DNA of 64,000 nucleotides, taken from positions 824,889-888,888 of the forward strand of contig JACHLF010000001.1 of assembly GCA_014204435.1 (NCBI GenBank), given 5' to 3'. Below the pieces are notes generated by a model. It saw nothing but the letters and a program-made list of their open reading frames with translations, ran no database searches and was not told where the DNA came from. A program made the translations under genes and the position numbers. Origin of the DNA: Mycobacteroides chelonae (lineage in GTDB: Bacteria > Actinomycetota > Actinomycetes > Mycobacteriales > Mycobacteriaceae). This document shows, in pieces, positions 45,823-56,573 of this stretch (its first letter is position 1; every line of letters begins with the position of its first letter).

Positions 45823-47667
45823 ATGAGCGCTCCCGCAAAGCCCAAGCCGGCTTCTGCTTCTGGGCGGACCCCAGAAACAGCTCCGGAATCGAACACCGTC
45901 GCACCCCAGCGCGTCACCGGCGCGCAGTCGGTAGTGCGGTCGCTTGAGGAGCTCGGCGTCGAGGTCATCTTCGGCATTCCCGGCGGTGCGGTCCTACCTG
46001 TGTACGACCCGCTCTACGACTCGACCAAGGTCCGTCACGTCCTGGTGCGTCACGAGCAGGGCGCCGGGCACGCCGCCAGCGGCTACGCGCATGCCAACGG
46101 CAAGGTCGGCGTCATGATGGCCACCTCCGGCCCGGGTGCCACCAACCTGGTCACGCCGCTGGCCGACGCGCAGATGGACTCGATCCCGGTGGTCGCCATC
46201 ACCGGGCAGGTGGGTCGGGGCCTCATCGGCACCGACGCCTTCCAGGAAGCCGACATCTCGGGCATCACCATGCCGATCACCAAGCACAACTTCCTGGTGA
46301 GCAACGCCGAGGACATCCCGAAGGTGATTGCCGAGGCCTTCTACATCGCGCAGAGCGGTCGCCCCGGCGCGGTGCTCGTCGACATCCCCAAGGACATCCT
46401 GCAGTCACAGACCACATTCAGCTGGCCGCCGCAGATCTATCTGCCCGGCTACAAGCCCGTCACCAAGCCGCACGGCAAGCAGGTTCGTGAGGCGGTCCGG
46501 TTGATCGCCGCCGCCAAGCGCCCGGTGCTGTACGTCGGTGGCGGTGTCATCCGTGCGGACGCTTCCCCGGAACTCAAGCAATTGGCCGAACTGACCGGCA
46601 TCCCCGTCGTCACCACCCTTATGGCGCGCGGAGCATTCCCCGACAGCCACGAGCTGCATATGGGTATGCCCGGGATGCACGGCACGGTCGGTGCCGTGGC
46701 CGCACTGCAGCGCAGCGATCTGCTGATCACGCTGGGTGCGCGGTTCGACGACCGGGTGACCGGGCAGCTGGACTCGTTCGCGCCGGATGCCAAGGTCATC
46801 CACGCCGACATCGACCCCGCCGAGATTGGCAAGAACCGCCACGCCGATGTGCCGATCGTCGGTGACGTGAAGAACGTCATCGCCGAGCTGACCGAGGCCA
46901 TCCGGGCAGACCGAGCTGCTGGCACAGTGGCGGATCCTCTTTCCGAGTGGTGGGAGTACCTCTCGGATATCCGCAAGACGTACCCGTTGGGATACGACGC
47001 CCAGCATGACGGCAGCCTGGGCCCGGAGTTCGTCATCGAAACGCTGGGCAAGATCGCCGGACCCGACGCGGTGTACGTGGCCGGTGTCGGGCAGCACCAG
47101 ATGTGGGCCGCGCAGTTCATCAAGTACGAGAACCCGCGCACCTGGCTCAACTCGGGTGGCCTGGGCACCATGGGATTTGCGGTGCCCGCGGCCATGGGTG
47201 CCAAGATGGCGCGGCCCGAGGCCGAGGTGTGGGCCATCGACGGTGACGGCTGCTTCCAGATGACCAACCAGGAGCTGGCCACCTGTGCGATCGAGGGTGT
47301 GCCCATCAAGGTGGCGCTGATCAACAACGGCAACCTGGGCATGGTGCGGCAGTGGCAGACCCTGTTCTATGACCAGCGTTACTCGCAGACCGACCTGGCC
47401 ACGCACTCGCGTCGCATCCCCGATTTCGTGAAGCTGGCCGAGGCACTCGGCTGCGTCGGATTGCGTTGCGAGCGTGAACAGGACGTGGCCAGGGTGATCG
47501 AAGAGGCGCGCGCCATCAACGATCGCCCGGTGGTCATCGACTTCATCGTCGGCGCCGACGCCCAGGTGTGGCCGATGGTCGCCGCAGGCACCAGTAATGA
47601 CGAGATCCAGGCGGCCCGGGGCATCCGGCCGCTGTTCGACGACGATGATTTGGTGGCAGACGAATGA
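45823..47667 (+). CDS. ilvB: Acetolactate synthase large subunit
   Basis: This 614-residue TPP enzyme condenses pyruvate to acetolactate, the first step of valine, leucine and isoleucine synthesis. After an alanine/proline-rich N-terminus come [20 protein letters not shown] (about 45-64), [20 protein letters not shown] with the catalytic Glu, an FAD-binding part and the TPP motif [22 protein letters not shown] (about 471-492). It forms an operon with ilvN (ATGA overlap) and ilvC. Expression is expected to be controlled by the attenuator upstream. Confidence 0.97.
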   Translation: MSAPAKPKPASASGRTPETAPESNTVAPQRVTGAQSVVRSLEELGVEVIFGIPGGAVLPVYDPLYDSTKVRHVLVRHEQGAGHAASGYAHANGKVGVMMATSGPGATNLVTPLADAQMDSIPVVAITGQVGRGLIGTDAFQEADISGITMPITKHNFLVSNAEDIPKVIAEAFYIAQSGRPGAVLVDIPKDILQSQTTFSWPPQIYLPGYKPVTKPHGKQVREAVRLIAAAKRPVLYVGGGVIRADASPELKQLAELTGIPVVTTLMARGAFPDSHELHMGMPGMHGTVGAVAALQRSDLLITLGARFDDRVTGQLDSFAPDAKVIHADIDPAEIGKNRHADVPIVGDVKNVIAELTEAIRADRAAGTVADPLSEWWEYLSDIRKTYPLGYDAQHDGSLGPEFVIETLGKIAGPDAVYVAGVGQHQMWAAQFIKYENPRTWLNSGGLGTMGFAVPAAMGAKMARPEAEVWAIDGDGCFQMTNQELATCAIEGVPIKVALINNGNLGMVRQWQTLFYDQRYSQTDLATHSRRIPDFVKLAEALGCVGLRCEREQDVARVIEEARAINDRPVVIDFIVGADAQVWPMVAAGTSNDEIQAARGIRPLFDDDDLVADE

Positions 47668-48167
47668 CAAGTACCCACACCCTGAGCGTTCTGGTCGAGG
47701 ACCGTCCCGGTGTGCTCGCCCGCGTCGCCGCACTGTTTTCCCGCCGTGGCTTCAACATCGCCTCGCTGGCGGTGGGCCCGACGGAGCTCAAAGGTATTTC
47801 GCGCATGACAATCGTCGTCACCGTCGACGATTTTCCGCTCGAACAGGTCACCAAACAGCTCAACAAGCTCATCAACGTGATCAAGATCGTCGAACAGGAC
47901 GAGGAGAATTCGGTGGCGCGCGAGCTCATGCTCGTCAAGGTGCGCGCCGATGCGACGGTGCGCGCACAGGTGATCGAAGTGGTGAACCTGTTCCGCGCCA
48001 AGGTCGTCGATGTGTCACCGGAGTCGGTGACCATCGAGGCGACGGGCACCCAGTCCAAGCTGGATGCACTGCTGCGGATGCTCGACCCGTACGGTATTCG
48101 GGAGATCGTGCAATCGGGCGTCGTCGCGCTGTCGCGTGGCCCGCGGTCCATCGCCGCCGCCAAGTAA
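47664..48167 (+). CDS. ilvN: Acetolactate synthase small (regulatory) subunit
   Basis: This 167-residue regulatory subunit has an N-terminal ACT domain ([21 protein letters not shown] and [21 protein letters not shown], about 5-49) and a second C-terminal ACT-like half ([21 protein letters not shown]). It binds valine for feedback inhibition and stimulates IlvB. The ATG overlaps the ilvB stop. Spacing to ilvC is 45 bases, with a purine-rich ribosome-binding site. Confidence 0.96.
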   Translation: MTSTHTLSVLVEDRPGVLARVAALFSRRGFNIASLAVGPTELKGISRMTIVVTVDDFPLEQVTKQLNKLINVIKIVEQDEENSVARELMLVKVRADATVRAQVIEVVNLFRAKVVDVSPESVTIEATGTQSKLDALLRMLDPYGIREIVQSGVVALSRGPRSIAAAK

Positions 48168-48197
48168 AAGTCATAAAGACGTTAAGAGAAGAAGTAA

Positions 48198-49226
<1,029 letters not shown>

Positions 49227-49242
49227 TCTCTGTTTATCTGAA

Positions 49243-49284
49243 CGCAAGGCCCCCGCGCTCTTCGGAGTGACGGGGGCTTTTGCG
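49243..49284 (+). terminator. Rho-independent terminator after ilvC
   Basis: GCAAGGCCCCCG pairs with CGGGGGCTTTTGC around a 14-base loop, with a U-rich 3' arm, 17 bases after the ilvC stop. It closes the ilvBNC operon. Confidence 0.85.
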
Positions 49285-49421
49285 TGCATCGAACACTATC
49301 GCGCTTGGCCTCCGCCATGCATGTCTGGATCAGTTTCGAGGACGCTAGATCGACTGCTCGTCGATGGTGCTCAGTAGCGGCCTAGAGGGTGTCGTTTTGG
49401 TTCACGTTAGGGGTGGGCGCT

Positions 49422-49835
49422 TTGGCGTTTTCAGACGGACTTGCGAGCCTGGCGAAGAAGATTCGTGACACCAGGGACTCGGTTCAGACCGAGGAAGCAA
49501 CTAAGAATGCTTTCATCATGCCGTTGATCTCGAATGTGCTCGGGTATGAGCGTGTTCATCACCGAGATGGGAAGTCGTACTTCGCAATACTGCTGGACAA
49601 CAACAATCGAAAGCCGATCATCCGATTGCACCTGAATGGTAAGAGCGTGAAGTTCGTGACCACGTTTGAGGGTGGTAAGGATGGCGTTCGGAGGGATATC
49701 CAATCCGTGGTCGATATCTACACAGTAGCTGCGGAGCACATCAGGAAAACGATCCGCCAATACGAAAGTGGAGGCGCGTTGGCAGCCCCGCCACTTGGGG
49801 ACGAGGAAGGCGGGTTGACCCCGGCTGTTGAGTAG
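49422..49835 (+). CDS. HsdR-like protein with internal deletion (N- and C-termini joined)
   Basis: About 137 residues are read from the TTG at 49422 (MAFSDGLASLAKKIRDTRDS), with AGGGG upstream. GTG at 49413 is an alternative start. The first 42 residues match the N-terminus of a type I restriction endonuclease/HsdR-N-like family (SVQTEEATKNAFIMPLISNV). The sequence then jumps at VLGY to ERVHHRDGKSYFAILLDNNN and RKPIIRLHLN, which belongs near the family's C-terminus. The whole nuclease core, with the D-x-n-E-x-K motif, is gone, but the frame is kept. The product cannot be a nuclease. It may be an inactive relic or a small adaptor. Family recall is from memory. Confidence 0.55.
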   Translation: MAFSDGLASLAKKIRDTRDSVQTEEATKNAFIMPLISNVLGYERVHHRDGKSYFAILLDNNNRKPIIRLHLNGKSVKFVTTFEGGKDGVRRDIQSVVDIYTVAAEHIRKTIRQYESGGALAAPPLGDEEGGLTPAVE

Positions 49836-49916
49836 GCCGGCTTTGGTCTCCCAATGTAAGCACTCGTCTTTGTTGCGGTTGTGACAGCAATCCGACCTAG
49901 GGCGATACTGGAATCA

Positions 49917-50345
49917 ATGACCACCTTCCACCCGACCCCCCTGTCCCGACTTGTTGCCCCCGCCGCCGTGGGTGCGGCGGCAGTGGCGGGTTGTGCGGCG
50001 ATCTGGCTCGGTGACCCGACGACGCCCGGGGGAGTGCTCCCGGTGTGCCCGTTCAAGGCCCTCACCGGCCTTGACTGTCCCGCGTGCGGTGGTCTGCGGA
50101 TGGTCTACTCGCTGCTGCACGGTGACGTGCTGGCAGCACTGCGCTACAACGCGGTTGCGTTGGTGGCCGTCGCGTTTCTGACGGTCTGTTTTGTCGCGTG
50201 GACGCGTAGCCGCTGGCGAGGTGAGGCCGTTTGGGACCCGCCGTGGCTGCATGGCTGGGTGCCTGCGATCACCCTGACGGTATTCGCGGCGTGGTTCGTG
50301 ATCAGGCTGATCCCCATCGCGCCGTTCACCGCGCTGCGGGTGTAA
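49917..50345 (+). CDS. DUF2752 membrane protein
   Basis: This 142-residue protein has the ATG at MTTFHPTPLSRL. The signature FKALTGLDCPACGGLRMVYSLLHGDVLAALRYN is the DUF2752 motif, with two close cysteines (CPACGG). Three membrane helices are visible: LVAPAAVGAAAVAGCAAIWL, AVALVAVAFLTVCFVAW and PAITLTVFAAWFVIRLIPI. The function of the family is unknown. It stands next to the MMPL gene on the opposite strand, convergent, with a 39-base gap. Confidence 0.82.
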   Translation: MTTFHPTPLSRLVAPAAVGAAAVAGCAAIWLGDPTTPGGVLPVCPFKALTGLDCPACGGLRMVYSLLHGDVLAALRYNAVALVAVAFLTVCFVAWTRSRWRGEAVWDPPWLHGWVPAITLTVFAAWFVIRLIPIAPFTALRV

Positions 50346-50384
50346 CTAGGGCCCTGCGGGGCTCTGGTTGGACGATTGGCGGGT

Positions 50385-52472
50385 CTATTGCCGACGATGC
50401 CGCGCCGGAGAGGAACGCCGGTTCGCCTCGCCCGGCCACCAGAACGTGTCGCCCAATGTGTGTGCCAGCGCCGGCACTAGCAGCGTGCGCACCACCAAAG
50501 TATCCAGGAGCACACCGACGCAGACGATGACGCCTATTTGGGCCAGCGCCACCACTGGTAGCACTCCCAGCACCACGAATACCGCGGCCAGCAGGACGCC
50601 GGCGCTGGTGATCACTGCGCCGGTGTGCGTCAGCGCGTAGCGCATCGCCTCGCGCGCGTCTCGCCGACGTAGTTCTTCGCGTGCCCGAGTTGCCAAGAAA
50701 ATGTTGTAGTCGACGCCTAACGCCACCAAGAACAGGAAAGCCAGCAGCAGCACCTGGGTGTCAAAGGCGGCGAACCCGAAAATATGGCGAAACAGCCAGT
50801 TAGCGGCGCCCAAGCTGGCTACGTAGGTGACTATCACTGTGGCCATCAAGCACAGAGGTGCGATCAGTGACCGGAGCAATATCACCAAAATGAGCGCCAC
50901 TGCGGCCAGGATCAGCGGTATCACGGTTCGGCGGTCCTGTGCGGCAGCGTTGACCTGATCGAATGAGGCGGCATCTGGCCCTCCCACCAATGATTGGCTC
51001 AGCGGTGTACCACTGCGGGAAAAGGCGCCGCGCAGAGCGTCTACGGTGTGGTAGGCCGCCGTGCTTTGCGGGGCTTTGGCAGTGGATACCGCTATGCGGG
51101 TCCAGCCGTTGTGGTGGGCGTCCATCTGGGCGGCGCTCACACCCTCAACCCTCTGCGCCAACTGCACACAATCGGTGGCCGCGGCGTCGGGGGTCAGCAC
51201 GGTGATCTGCGAACCTTGATCGTCGGGGAACGATTGGGTCAACAGTTGTTGTGCACGCACCGACTCGGGGTTTCCCAGGAACTGTTCGGTTCGGCTCAGG
51301 CCGATGCGCGCGCCCGCCAGGCCGGCGCTCAGCACGGCCAGCAGCGCTGTGGCCGCAACAATGGTGCGCCACGGGCGGCGGGCCACCGCCGCACCGATTC
51401 CTGCCCACATCCGGTGCCCGGAATCGGATCGCTGATGGGATTCCTCGTAGCGGGGGATGAATGGCCAAAACACTTTTCGTCCGCACAGGACGAGGGCCGC
51501 CGGCAGTAGACCTAACACCAATGTGACGGCCAGCGCTACGCCGACTGCGCAGGCAGCGCCCAACGCGCGATTGCCGTCAAGGCTTGCGAACAGAAGCATC
51601 AGCAGGCTGAGGGCCACTGTTGCCGCTGAGGCCAACACCGCAGGACCGGCGGCGACCACCGCGGTGCGCATCGCCGCGCGTGGATCGGCCTGCACATGAA
51701 GCTCCTCGCGGTAGCGGGCAATGAGCAAAAGTGCATAGTTGGTGCCCGCGCCAAACACCAACACGGACAGGATTCCCATGATGGAGGCGTCCACGGTTAA
51801 ACCCCACACGGGGGCTAGCGCCGCGGCGACCGAGCGAGCCAGACCGTCGGCGACGCCGACGATGAGCAAAGGGACAATCCATAGCAGTGGACTGCGATAG
51901 GTGATGATGAGCAGCACCGCGACCACCGAGGCTGTGACGAGCAGAAGACGGACGTCGGCCCCCGTGAATGCCGTAGCGGTGTCGGCTTGAAAGCCCACCG
52001 GGCCGGTGAGCCAGCTCTCCAGTCCGGAAGGCAGGCCTTGGCGCGCCGCGCTGCGTACCTGCGCAGCCTGGTCGATGATTTTGTGCGCCTCTGACTGCGT
52101 CGTCACGGGCAGGCTGACAAGAGCAACGGCGCCATCGGGGCTGAATACGGGCCGAACCACCTCAGGCATAGTCGACAACGTCGCCAGTTGTTGTGCCTGC
52201 GTGGTGATTGCGGCACGTTCAGCTACGGTGAGCGCGCCGCGTCCGGCCGCCGCGAAGACGACGAGCGCTGCGCTTCGGTGAGCGTCAGGAAATTGCCGAA
52301 GCAGTGCTTCGGCCTGTGCCGATTCGGATGATTCCGGCCCGCCTTGCGGGGGCGCGGTGTCGGCGCCTAAGGCAGGCAGCGTCGCGAACACGGCGCCCAC
52401 TATTGCCAGCCCTATGAGCAGCGACATCACTGCGCTGCGACGGCCAGTCGATATCCGTGCTAACCGCTCCAC
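50385..52472 (-). CDS. MMPL/RND-family transporter
   Basis: This 695-residue membrane protein has two repeats, each with a first helix, an extracytoplasmic loop and five more helices (about twelve in total). The GTG start follows AAAGGAGG with 6 bases between. RND/MMPL features include the large loop after helix 1 (SAQAEALLRQFPDAHRSAALVV) and the second half starting PWRTIVAATALLAVLSAGLA. It is shorter than MmpL3-like proteins (no long C-terminal domain). It probably exports lipids or drugs. Partner MmpS and regulator genes are not adjacent. Base use resembles its neighbours. Confidence 0.88.
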   Translation of the reverse strand: MERLARISTGRRSAVMSLLIGLAIVGAVFATLPALGADTAPPQGGPESSESAQAEALLRQFPDAHRSAALVVFAAAGRGALTVAERAAITTQAQQLATLSTMPEVVRPVFSPDGAVALVSLPVTTQSEAHKIIDQAAQVRSAARQGLPSGLESWLTGPVGFQADTATAFTGADVRLLLVTASVVAVLLIITYRSPLLWIVPLLIVGVADGLARSVAAALAPVWGLTVDASIMGILSVLVFGAGTNYALLLIARYREELHVQADPRAAMRTAVVAAGPAVLASAATVALSLLMLLFASLDGNRALGAACAVGVALAVTLVLGLLPAALVLCGRKVFWPFIPRYEESHQRSDSGHRMWAGIGAAVARRPWRTIVAATALLAVLSAGLAGARIGLSRTEQFLGNPESVRAQQLLTQSFPDDQGSQITVLTPDAAATDCVQLAQRVEGVSAAQMDAHHNGWTRIAVSTAKAPQSTAAYHTVDALRGAFSRSGTPLSQSLVGGPDAASFDQVNAAAQDRRTVIPLILAAVALILVILLRSLIAPLCLMATVIVTYVASLGAANWLFRHIFGFAAFDTQVLLLAFLFLVALGVDYNIFLATRAREELRRRDAREAMRYALTHTGAVITSAGVLLAAVFVVLGVLPVVALAQIGVIVCVGVLLDTLVVRTLLVPALAHTLGDTFWWPGEANRRSSPARHRRQ

Positions 52473-52656
52473 GTGGTGCCTCCTTTCTCAACAGGCGGAC
52501 TGTTCGCCTACGCTCCTGGTGAGCGCGGGTATTCATTTTGCCCTCGGGCGTGGCGTACCACAGAATTGCGTGCTCGGGGCGGACCTCGCACCACAGCGAT
52601 GGGTGTACCGCACTGTGATGTCCGCCGCTTACGGCTGCACACTAAGCTGTGACGAC

Positions 52657-54246
52657 GTGAGCGAACGTCCAGTCGTGTTGATTGCCGACAAACTTGCCCA
52701 GTCGACCGTCGAAGCACTCGGAGATGGTGTGGAGGTGCGCTGGGTCGACGGCCCTGATCGCCCCGCGCTGCTGGCCGCGGTACCCGACGCTGACGCGCTG
52801 CTGGTGCGTTCGGCGACCACGGTGGACGCCGAGGTGTTGGCCGCCGGCACCAAGCTCAAGATCGTCGCGCGCGCAGGCGTCGGACTCGACAATGTCGATG
52901 TCAAAGCCGCGACCGCCCGCGGTGTCCTGGTGGTCAACGCGCCCACCTCGAACATCCACAGTGCTGCCGAGCACGCCGTCACGCTGCTGCTGTCCACCGC
53001 GCGGCAGATCCCGGCCGCCGACGCCTCGCTCAAGGCCCACACCTGGAAGCGCTCGTCGTTCAACGGCACTGAGATCTTCGGCAAGACCGTCGGCGTGGTG
53101 GGCCTGGGCCGCATCGGCCAGCTCTTCGCCCAGCGGCTCGCCGCATTCGGGACGCACATCGTCGCCTACGACCCCTACGTCTCGGCCGCCCGTGCCGCCC
53201 AGCTCGGCATCGAACTGCTGACCCTCGACGAACTTTTGGGTCGGGCAGATTTCATCTCGGTGCACCTGCCCAAGACCCCGGAGACCGCCGGCCTCATCGG
53301 CAAGGAAGCGCTGACCAAGACCAAGCCGGGCGTCATCATCGTCAACGCCGCGCGCGGTGGGCTCATCGACGAGGCGGCATTGGCCGACGCCATCCGCAGC
53401 GGCCACGTCCGCGGTGCCGGGCTCGACGTGTTCGCCACCGAGCCGTGCACCGACAGCCCGCTCTTCGAGCTCGACCAGGTAGTGGTGACCCCGCATCTGG
53501 GTGCTTCGACCAGCGAGGCGCAGGACCGCGCCGGTACCGATGTCGCCGCGAGCGTGAAGCTGGCTCTGGCAGGCGAATTCGTACCGGATGCCGTCAACGT
53601 GGGCGGGGGAGTCGTCAGCGAAGAGGTGGCGCCGTGGCTCGAGGTCGTGCGCAAGCTCGGTGTGCTCATCGGGGCTGTCTCCGAGCAGCTGCCCACCTCG
53701 TTGTCGGTTGACGTCCGCGGTGAGCTCGCTTCTGAAGACGTTGCCGTGCTCAAGCTTTCCGCGCTGCGCGGTCTCTTCTCGTCGGTGATCGAGGACCAGG
53801 TGACCTTCGTGAACGCTCCCTCGATCGCCGAAGAGCGCGGCGTGAGCGCGGAGATCACCACGGCGACCGAGAGCCCGAACCACCGCAGCGTCGTCGATGT
53901 GCGAGCCGTCTACGCGGACGGCTCGGTGATCAACGTGGCCGGGACGCTGTCGGGCCCGCAGCAGGTGCAGAAGATCGTTCAGATCAACGGCCGCAACTTC
54001 GACCTGCGTGCCGAGGGTCTGAACCTGGTCATCAACTACGCCGACGTACCCGGTGCCCTCGGCAAGATCGGCACTGTATTGGGTGGTGCCGAGGTCAACA
54101 TCCAGGCCGCGCAGCTGAGCCAGGATGCCGCCGGTGAGGCCGCGACCATCATCCTGCGCCTGGATCGCACCGCGCCGGATGCGGTGCTGGGCGAAATCGG
54201 CACCGCCGTTGGTGCGACAACCCTTGAGTTGGTGGACCTTTCATGA
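52657..54246 (+). CDS. serA: D-3-phosphoglycerate dehydrogenase
   Basis: This 529-residue SerA is of the long mycobacterial type. The GTG start matches the family N-terminus [20 protein letters not shown]. An ATG 39 bases upstream is open but adds unrelated residues. Domain order: substrate domain, NAD domain with [20 protein letters not shown] (about 144-163) and active-site region [19 protein letters not shown] (about 274-292), intervening domain from about 300, and a C-terminal ACT domain ([20 protein letters not shown], about 454-475) that binds serine for feedback control. leuB overlaps its end. Confidence 0.96.
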   Translation: MSERPVVLIADKLAQSTVEALGDGVEVRWVDGPDRPALLAAVPDADALLVRSATTVDAEVLAAGTKLKIVARAGVGLDNVDVKAATARGVLVVNAPTSNIHSAAEHAVTLLLSTARQIPAADASLKAHTWKRSSFNGTEIFGKTVGVVGLGRIGQLFAQRLAAFGTHIVAYDPYVSAARAAQLGIELLTLDELLGRADFISVHLPKTPETAGLIGKEALTKTKPGVIIVNAARGGLIDEAALADAIRSGHVRGAGLDVFATEPCTDSPLFELDQVVVTPHLGASTSEAQDRAGTDVAASVKLALAGEFVPDAVNVGGGVVSEEVAPWLEVVRKLGVLIGAVSEQLPTSLSVDVRGELASEDVAVLKLSALRGLFSSVIEDQVTFVNAPSIAEERGVSAEITTATESPNHRSVVDVRAVYADGSVINVAGTLSGPQQVQKIVQINGRNFDLRAEGLNLVINYADVPGALGKIGTVLGGAEVNIQAAQLSQDAAGEAATIILRLDRTAPDAVLGEIGTAVGATTLELVDLS

Positions 54247-55256
54247 CCAAGCTCGCGATCATCGCCGGTGACGGCATCGGACCCGAGGTCATCGGCGAGG
54301 CCGTGAAGGTGCTTGACGCGGTACTACCCGGCGTCGAGAAGACCGAGTATGACTTGGGTGCGCGCCGCTATTTGGCCACCGGTGAGCTGATGCCCGATTC
54401 GGTGCTCGATGAGCTTCGCGGGCATGACGCCATTCTGCTTGGCGCCATTGGCGATCCGGCCGTCCCCAGCGGTGTGCTGGAGCGCGGTCTGCTGCTGAAC
54501 ACCCGCTTCGCGCTCGATCACCACATCAACCTGCGCCCCGCCAAGCTGTACCCGGGTGTCACCGGTCCACTGGCAGGGAACCCCGCCATCGACCTGGTTG
54601 TCGTGCGTGAGGGCACCGAGGGGCCGTACACCGGCAACGGTGGCGCCATTCGTGTCAACACCCCACACGAGGTGGCTACCGAGGTCAGCCTCAACACCCG
54701 GTTCGGCGTGGAGCGCGTGGTACGCAACGCCTTCGAGCGTGCCGAGGCCCGCAGCAAGAACCTGACCCTGGTGCACAAGAACAACGTGCTCAAGTATGCG
54801 GGCACGTTGTGGACGCGCACGGTCGACGAGGTCGCCGCCGAGCATCCCGATGTGCAGGTCTCTTACCAGCACATCGACGCCGCCACCATTCACATGGTGA
54901 CCGATCCGGGCCGCTTCGACGTCATCGTCACCGACAACCTATTCGGTGACATCATCACAGACCTGACTGCCGCGGTTACCGGTGGAATCGGTTTGGCAGC
55001 AAGCGGAAACATCGATGGCTCGGGTAAGAACCCGTCGATGTTCGAGCCCGTGCACGGCAGCGCGCCGGATATCGCCGGCCAGGGCATCGCAGATCCGACA
55101 GCCGCCGTGGTGTCTGTCTCGCTGCTGCTGAATCACCTTGGCGAGACCGAGGCCGCAGCGCGCGTGGAGAAGGCTGTCGAGCAGCACCTGGCCAGCAGGG
55201 GTGAGGAGAAGCTGTCCACCTCGGCCACCGGTGATCGGATCGCCAGCTTCCTGTAG
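54243..55256 (+). CDS. leuB: 3-isopropylmalate dehydrogenase
   Basis: This 337-residue enzyme of leucine synthesis begins [24 protein letters not shown]/substrate motifs are [15 protein letters not shown] (about 119-133), [21 protein letters not shown] and [20 protein letters not shown] (about 230-249), with [20 protein letters not shown] near the C-terminus. The start overlaps the serA stop (ATGA), joining serine and leucine pathways in one transcript. The length suits the actinobacterial form. Confidence 0.96.
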   Translation: MTKLAIIAGDGIGPEVIGEAVKVLDAVLPGVEKTEYDLGARRYLATGELMPDSVLDELRGHDAILLGAIGDPAVPSGVLERGLLLNTRFALDHHINLRPAKLYPGVTGPLAGNPAIDLVVVREGTEGPYTGNGGAIRVNTPHEVATEVSLNTRFGVERVVRNAFERAEARSKNLTLVHKNNVLKYAGTLWTRTVDEVAAEHPDVQVSYQHIDAATIHMVTDPGRFDVIVTDNLFGDIITDLTAAVTGGIGLAASGNIDGSGKNPSMFEPVHGSAPDIAGQGIADPTAAVVSVSLLLNHLGETEAAARVEKAVEQHLASRGEEKLSTSATGDRIASFL

Positions 55257-55318
55257 TCCTGACCGAGCGTGCGCCTGACGCGGAATCCACCGGAACCGCA
55301 GCAGGCTCGCATTCGGTG

Positions 55319-56521
55319 TTAGAGGGCAGGCCGCTCCAGTTTCACCGGCACCACACCGACTGCCACCAAGGGGAACACCGCGCACACCGCGAAGGCGGCC
55401 GTGAAACCGGCGGCACCGGCGATCGCCCCGAAGACGGGCGGTGCGACGGCGGCCGCCAGCAGCTGGCCGGTGTTCTGTGCGCCGAGAGCGCGCCCGCTCC
55501 AGAACGGGCCGGCGATTTCGGCGATGGAGGTGTACGCCAACCCGTTGTCGGACACGGTGATCACCGACGCGACCAGCATGACGACGACGCTGATCGACCA
55601 GTCGAGTTGATTGGTGATGGCCAACAGCGCCATGGCCGCCGAGGCCGCCAGCGCGATCACACGGATGGGTCGCATCCGTGAACCCCAACGGTCCGACCAC
55701 ATTCCGGCCGCGACCCGGCCCAGCGCGCCGACCAACTGCGCCACGGTCACCATGATGCTGGCCGCGCCGATGCTCCAACCCCTGTCGGTCACCAACCACA
55801 CCAGGGTGAAGGTCCAGACCACCACCTGCGGAACGACCAGCAGCACCGACACCGAGTGAATGAGCCACAGCACCCGCGATCTGCGGTAGGGATTGGCCAG
55901 ATGCTCTTCAGGGGCTTCTGAACGTGGCGGCCGGGGCGGGTCGATGATGCCCACCAGACAGACCACGGAGGACACGGCACACACAATCGCGGGGAACAGC
56001 AATGCTGTTGCCACACCATGGCTTTGAGCGATGCGCGGAATGACGAGCGCGCCCACGGCCACACCCAGGGGTTGGGCCATTTGGCGGATGCCCATGACGG
56101 TGCCGCGTTGGTGGGGTGGGAACCAGCCGACCACCACACGACCGCTGGCCGAATTGCACGCTGCCGCCGCAGTGCCGCCCAACAGTAGGAAACCGCCGGT
56201 CACGGTCAGCGACGGTGATTCGGCAGCCGCGAACGCGGCCACGGCGGTGAGCGCCAGACCGCTCACCAAGGCGAGGCGTTCACCGAACTTGTCGATGAGC
56301 GCACCCCACGCGATCAGCGTCAGCACCATGCCGAAGCTGGGCATGGCGGACAGTAGTCCTGCGTTAGCGAGGTCGAGCCCGCGCTCGGTGTGCAGGGCCG
56401 GAATAAGGAATGCCACACCGTTGATGAAGATATTCGCTCCGGCTGTGGACCCCAGGGCAATGGCCAGCATCGCCCAACGGCGCGCTGTGCCAACCTCATC
56501 GACGCGAACCATGGTCACCAT
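55319..56521 (-). CDS. Major facilitator superfamily transporter (Rv2994-like)
   Basis: This is a 400-residue, 12-helix transporter. It opens MVTMVRVDEVGTARRWAMLA, with helix 1 ALGSTAGANIFINGVAFLIP. The loop 2-3 motif GALIDKFGERLALVSG (about 71-86) is MFS motif A. A second motif-A-like site, MWSDRWGSRMRPIRVI, precedes helix 8. It is a candidate drug or metabolite exporter. A 21-bp palindrome lies just 5' of the start. It is convergent with leuB across 62 bases with no clear terminator. Confidence 0.88.
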   Translation of the reverse strand: MVTMVRVDEVGTARRWAMLAIALGSTAGANIFINGVAFLIPALHTERGLDLANAGLLSAMPSFGMVLTLIAWGALIDKFGERLALVSGLALTAVAAFAAAESPSLTVTGGFLLLGGTAAAACNSASGRVVVGWFPPHQRGTVMGIRQMAQPLGVAVGALVIPRIAQSHGVATALLFPAIVCAVSSVVCLVGIIDPPRPPRSEAPEEHLANPYRRSRVLWLIHSVSVLLVVPQVVVWTFTLVWLVTDRGWSIGAASIMVTVAQLVGALGRVAAGMWSDRWGSRMRPIRVIALAASAAMALLAITNQLDWSISVVVMLVASVITVSDNGLAYTSIAEIAGPFWSGRALGAQNTGQLLAAAVAPPVFGAIAGAAGFTAAFAVCAVFPLVAVGVVPVKLERPAL

Positions 56522-56552
56522 GGTTCCACATCTATCCCAAATTGTTGAATGA

Positions 56553-56573
56553 GTATCTCATATTATGGGATAC
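56553..56573. promoter_or_regulatory. 21-bp palindrome upstream of the MFS gene
   Basis: GTATCTCATA-T-TATGGGATAC matches its reverse complement at all but one pair and is AT-rich against GC-rich flanks. It lies 31 bases 5' of the MFS ATG and directly after the mpaB-like stop. The shape suits a dimeric TetR or GntR repressor. Confidence 0.6.

Noticed and set aside
46405..47733. Long minus-strand frame opposite ilvB
   Set aside because: It is an antisense shadow of a well-conserved gene, His/Arg-rich, and has no start with a ribosome-binding site.
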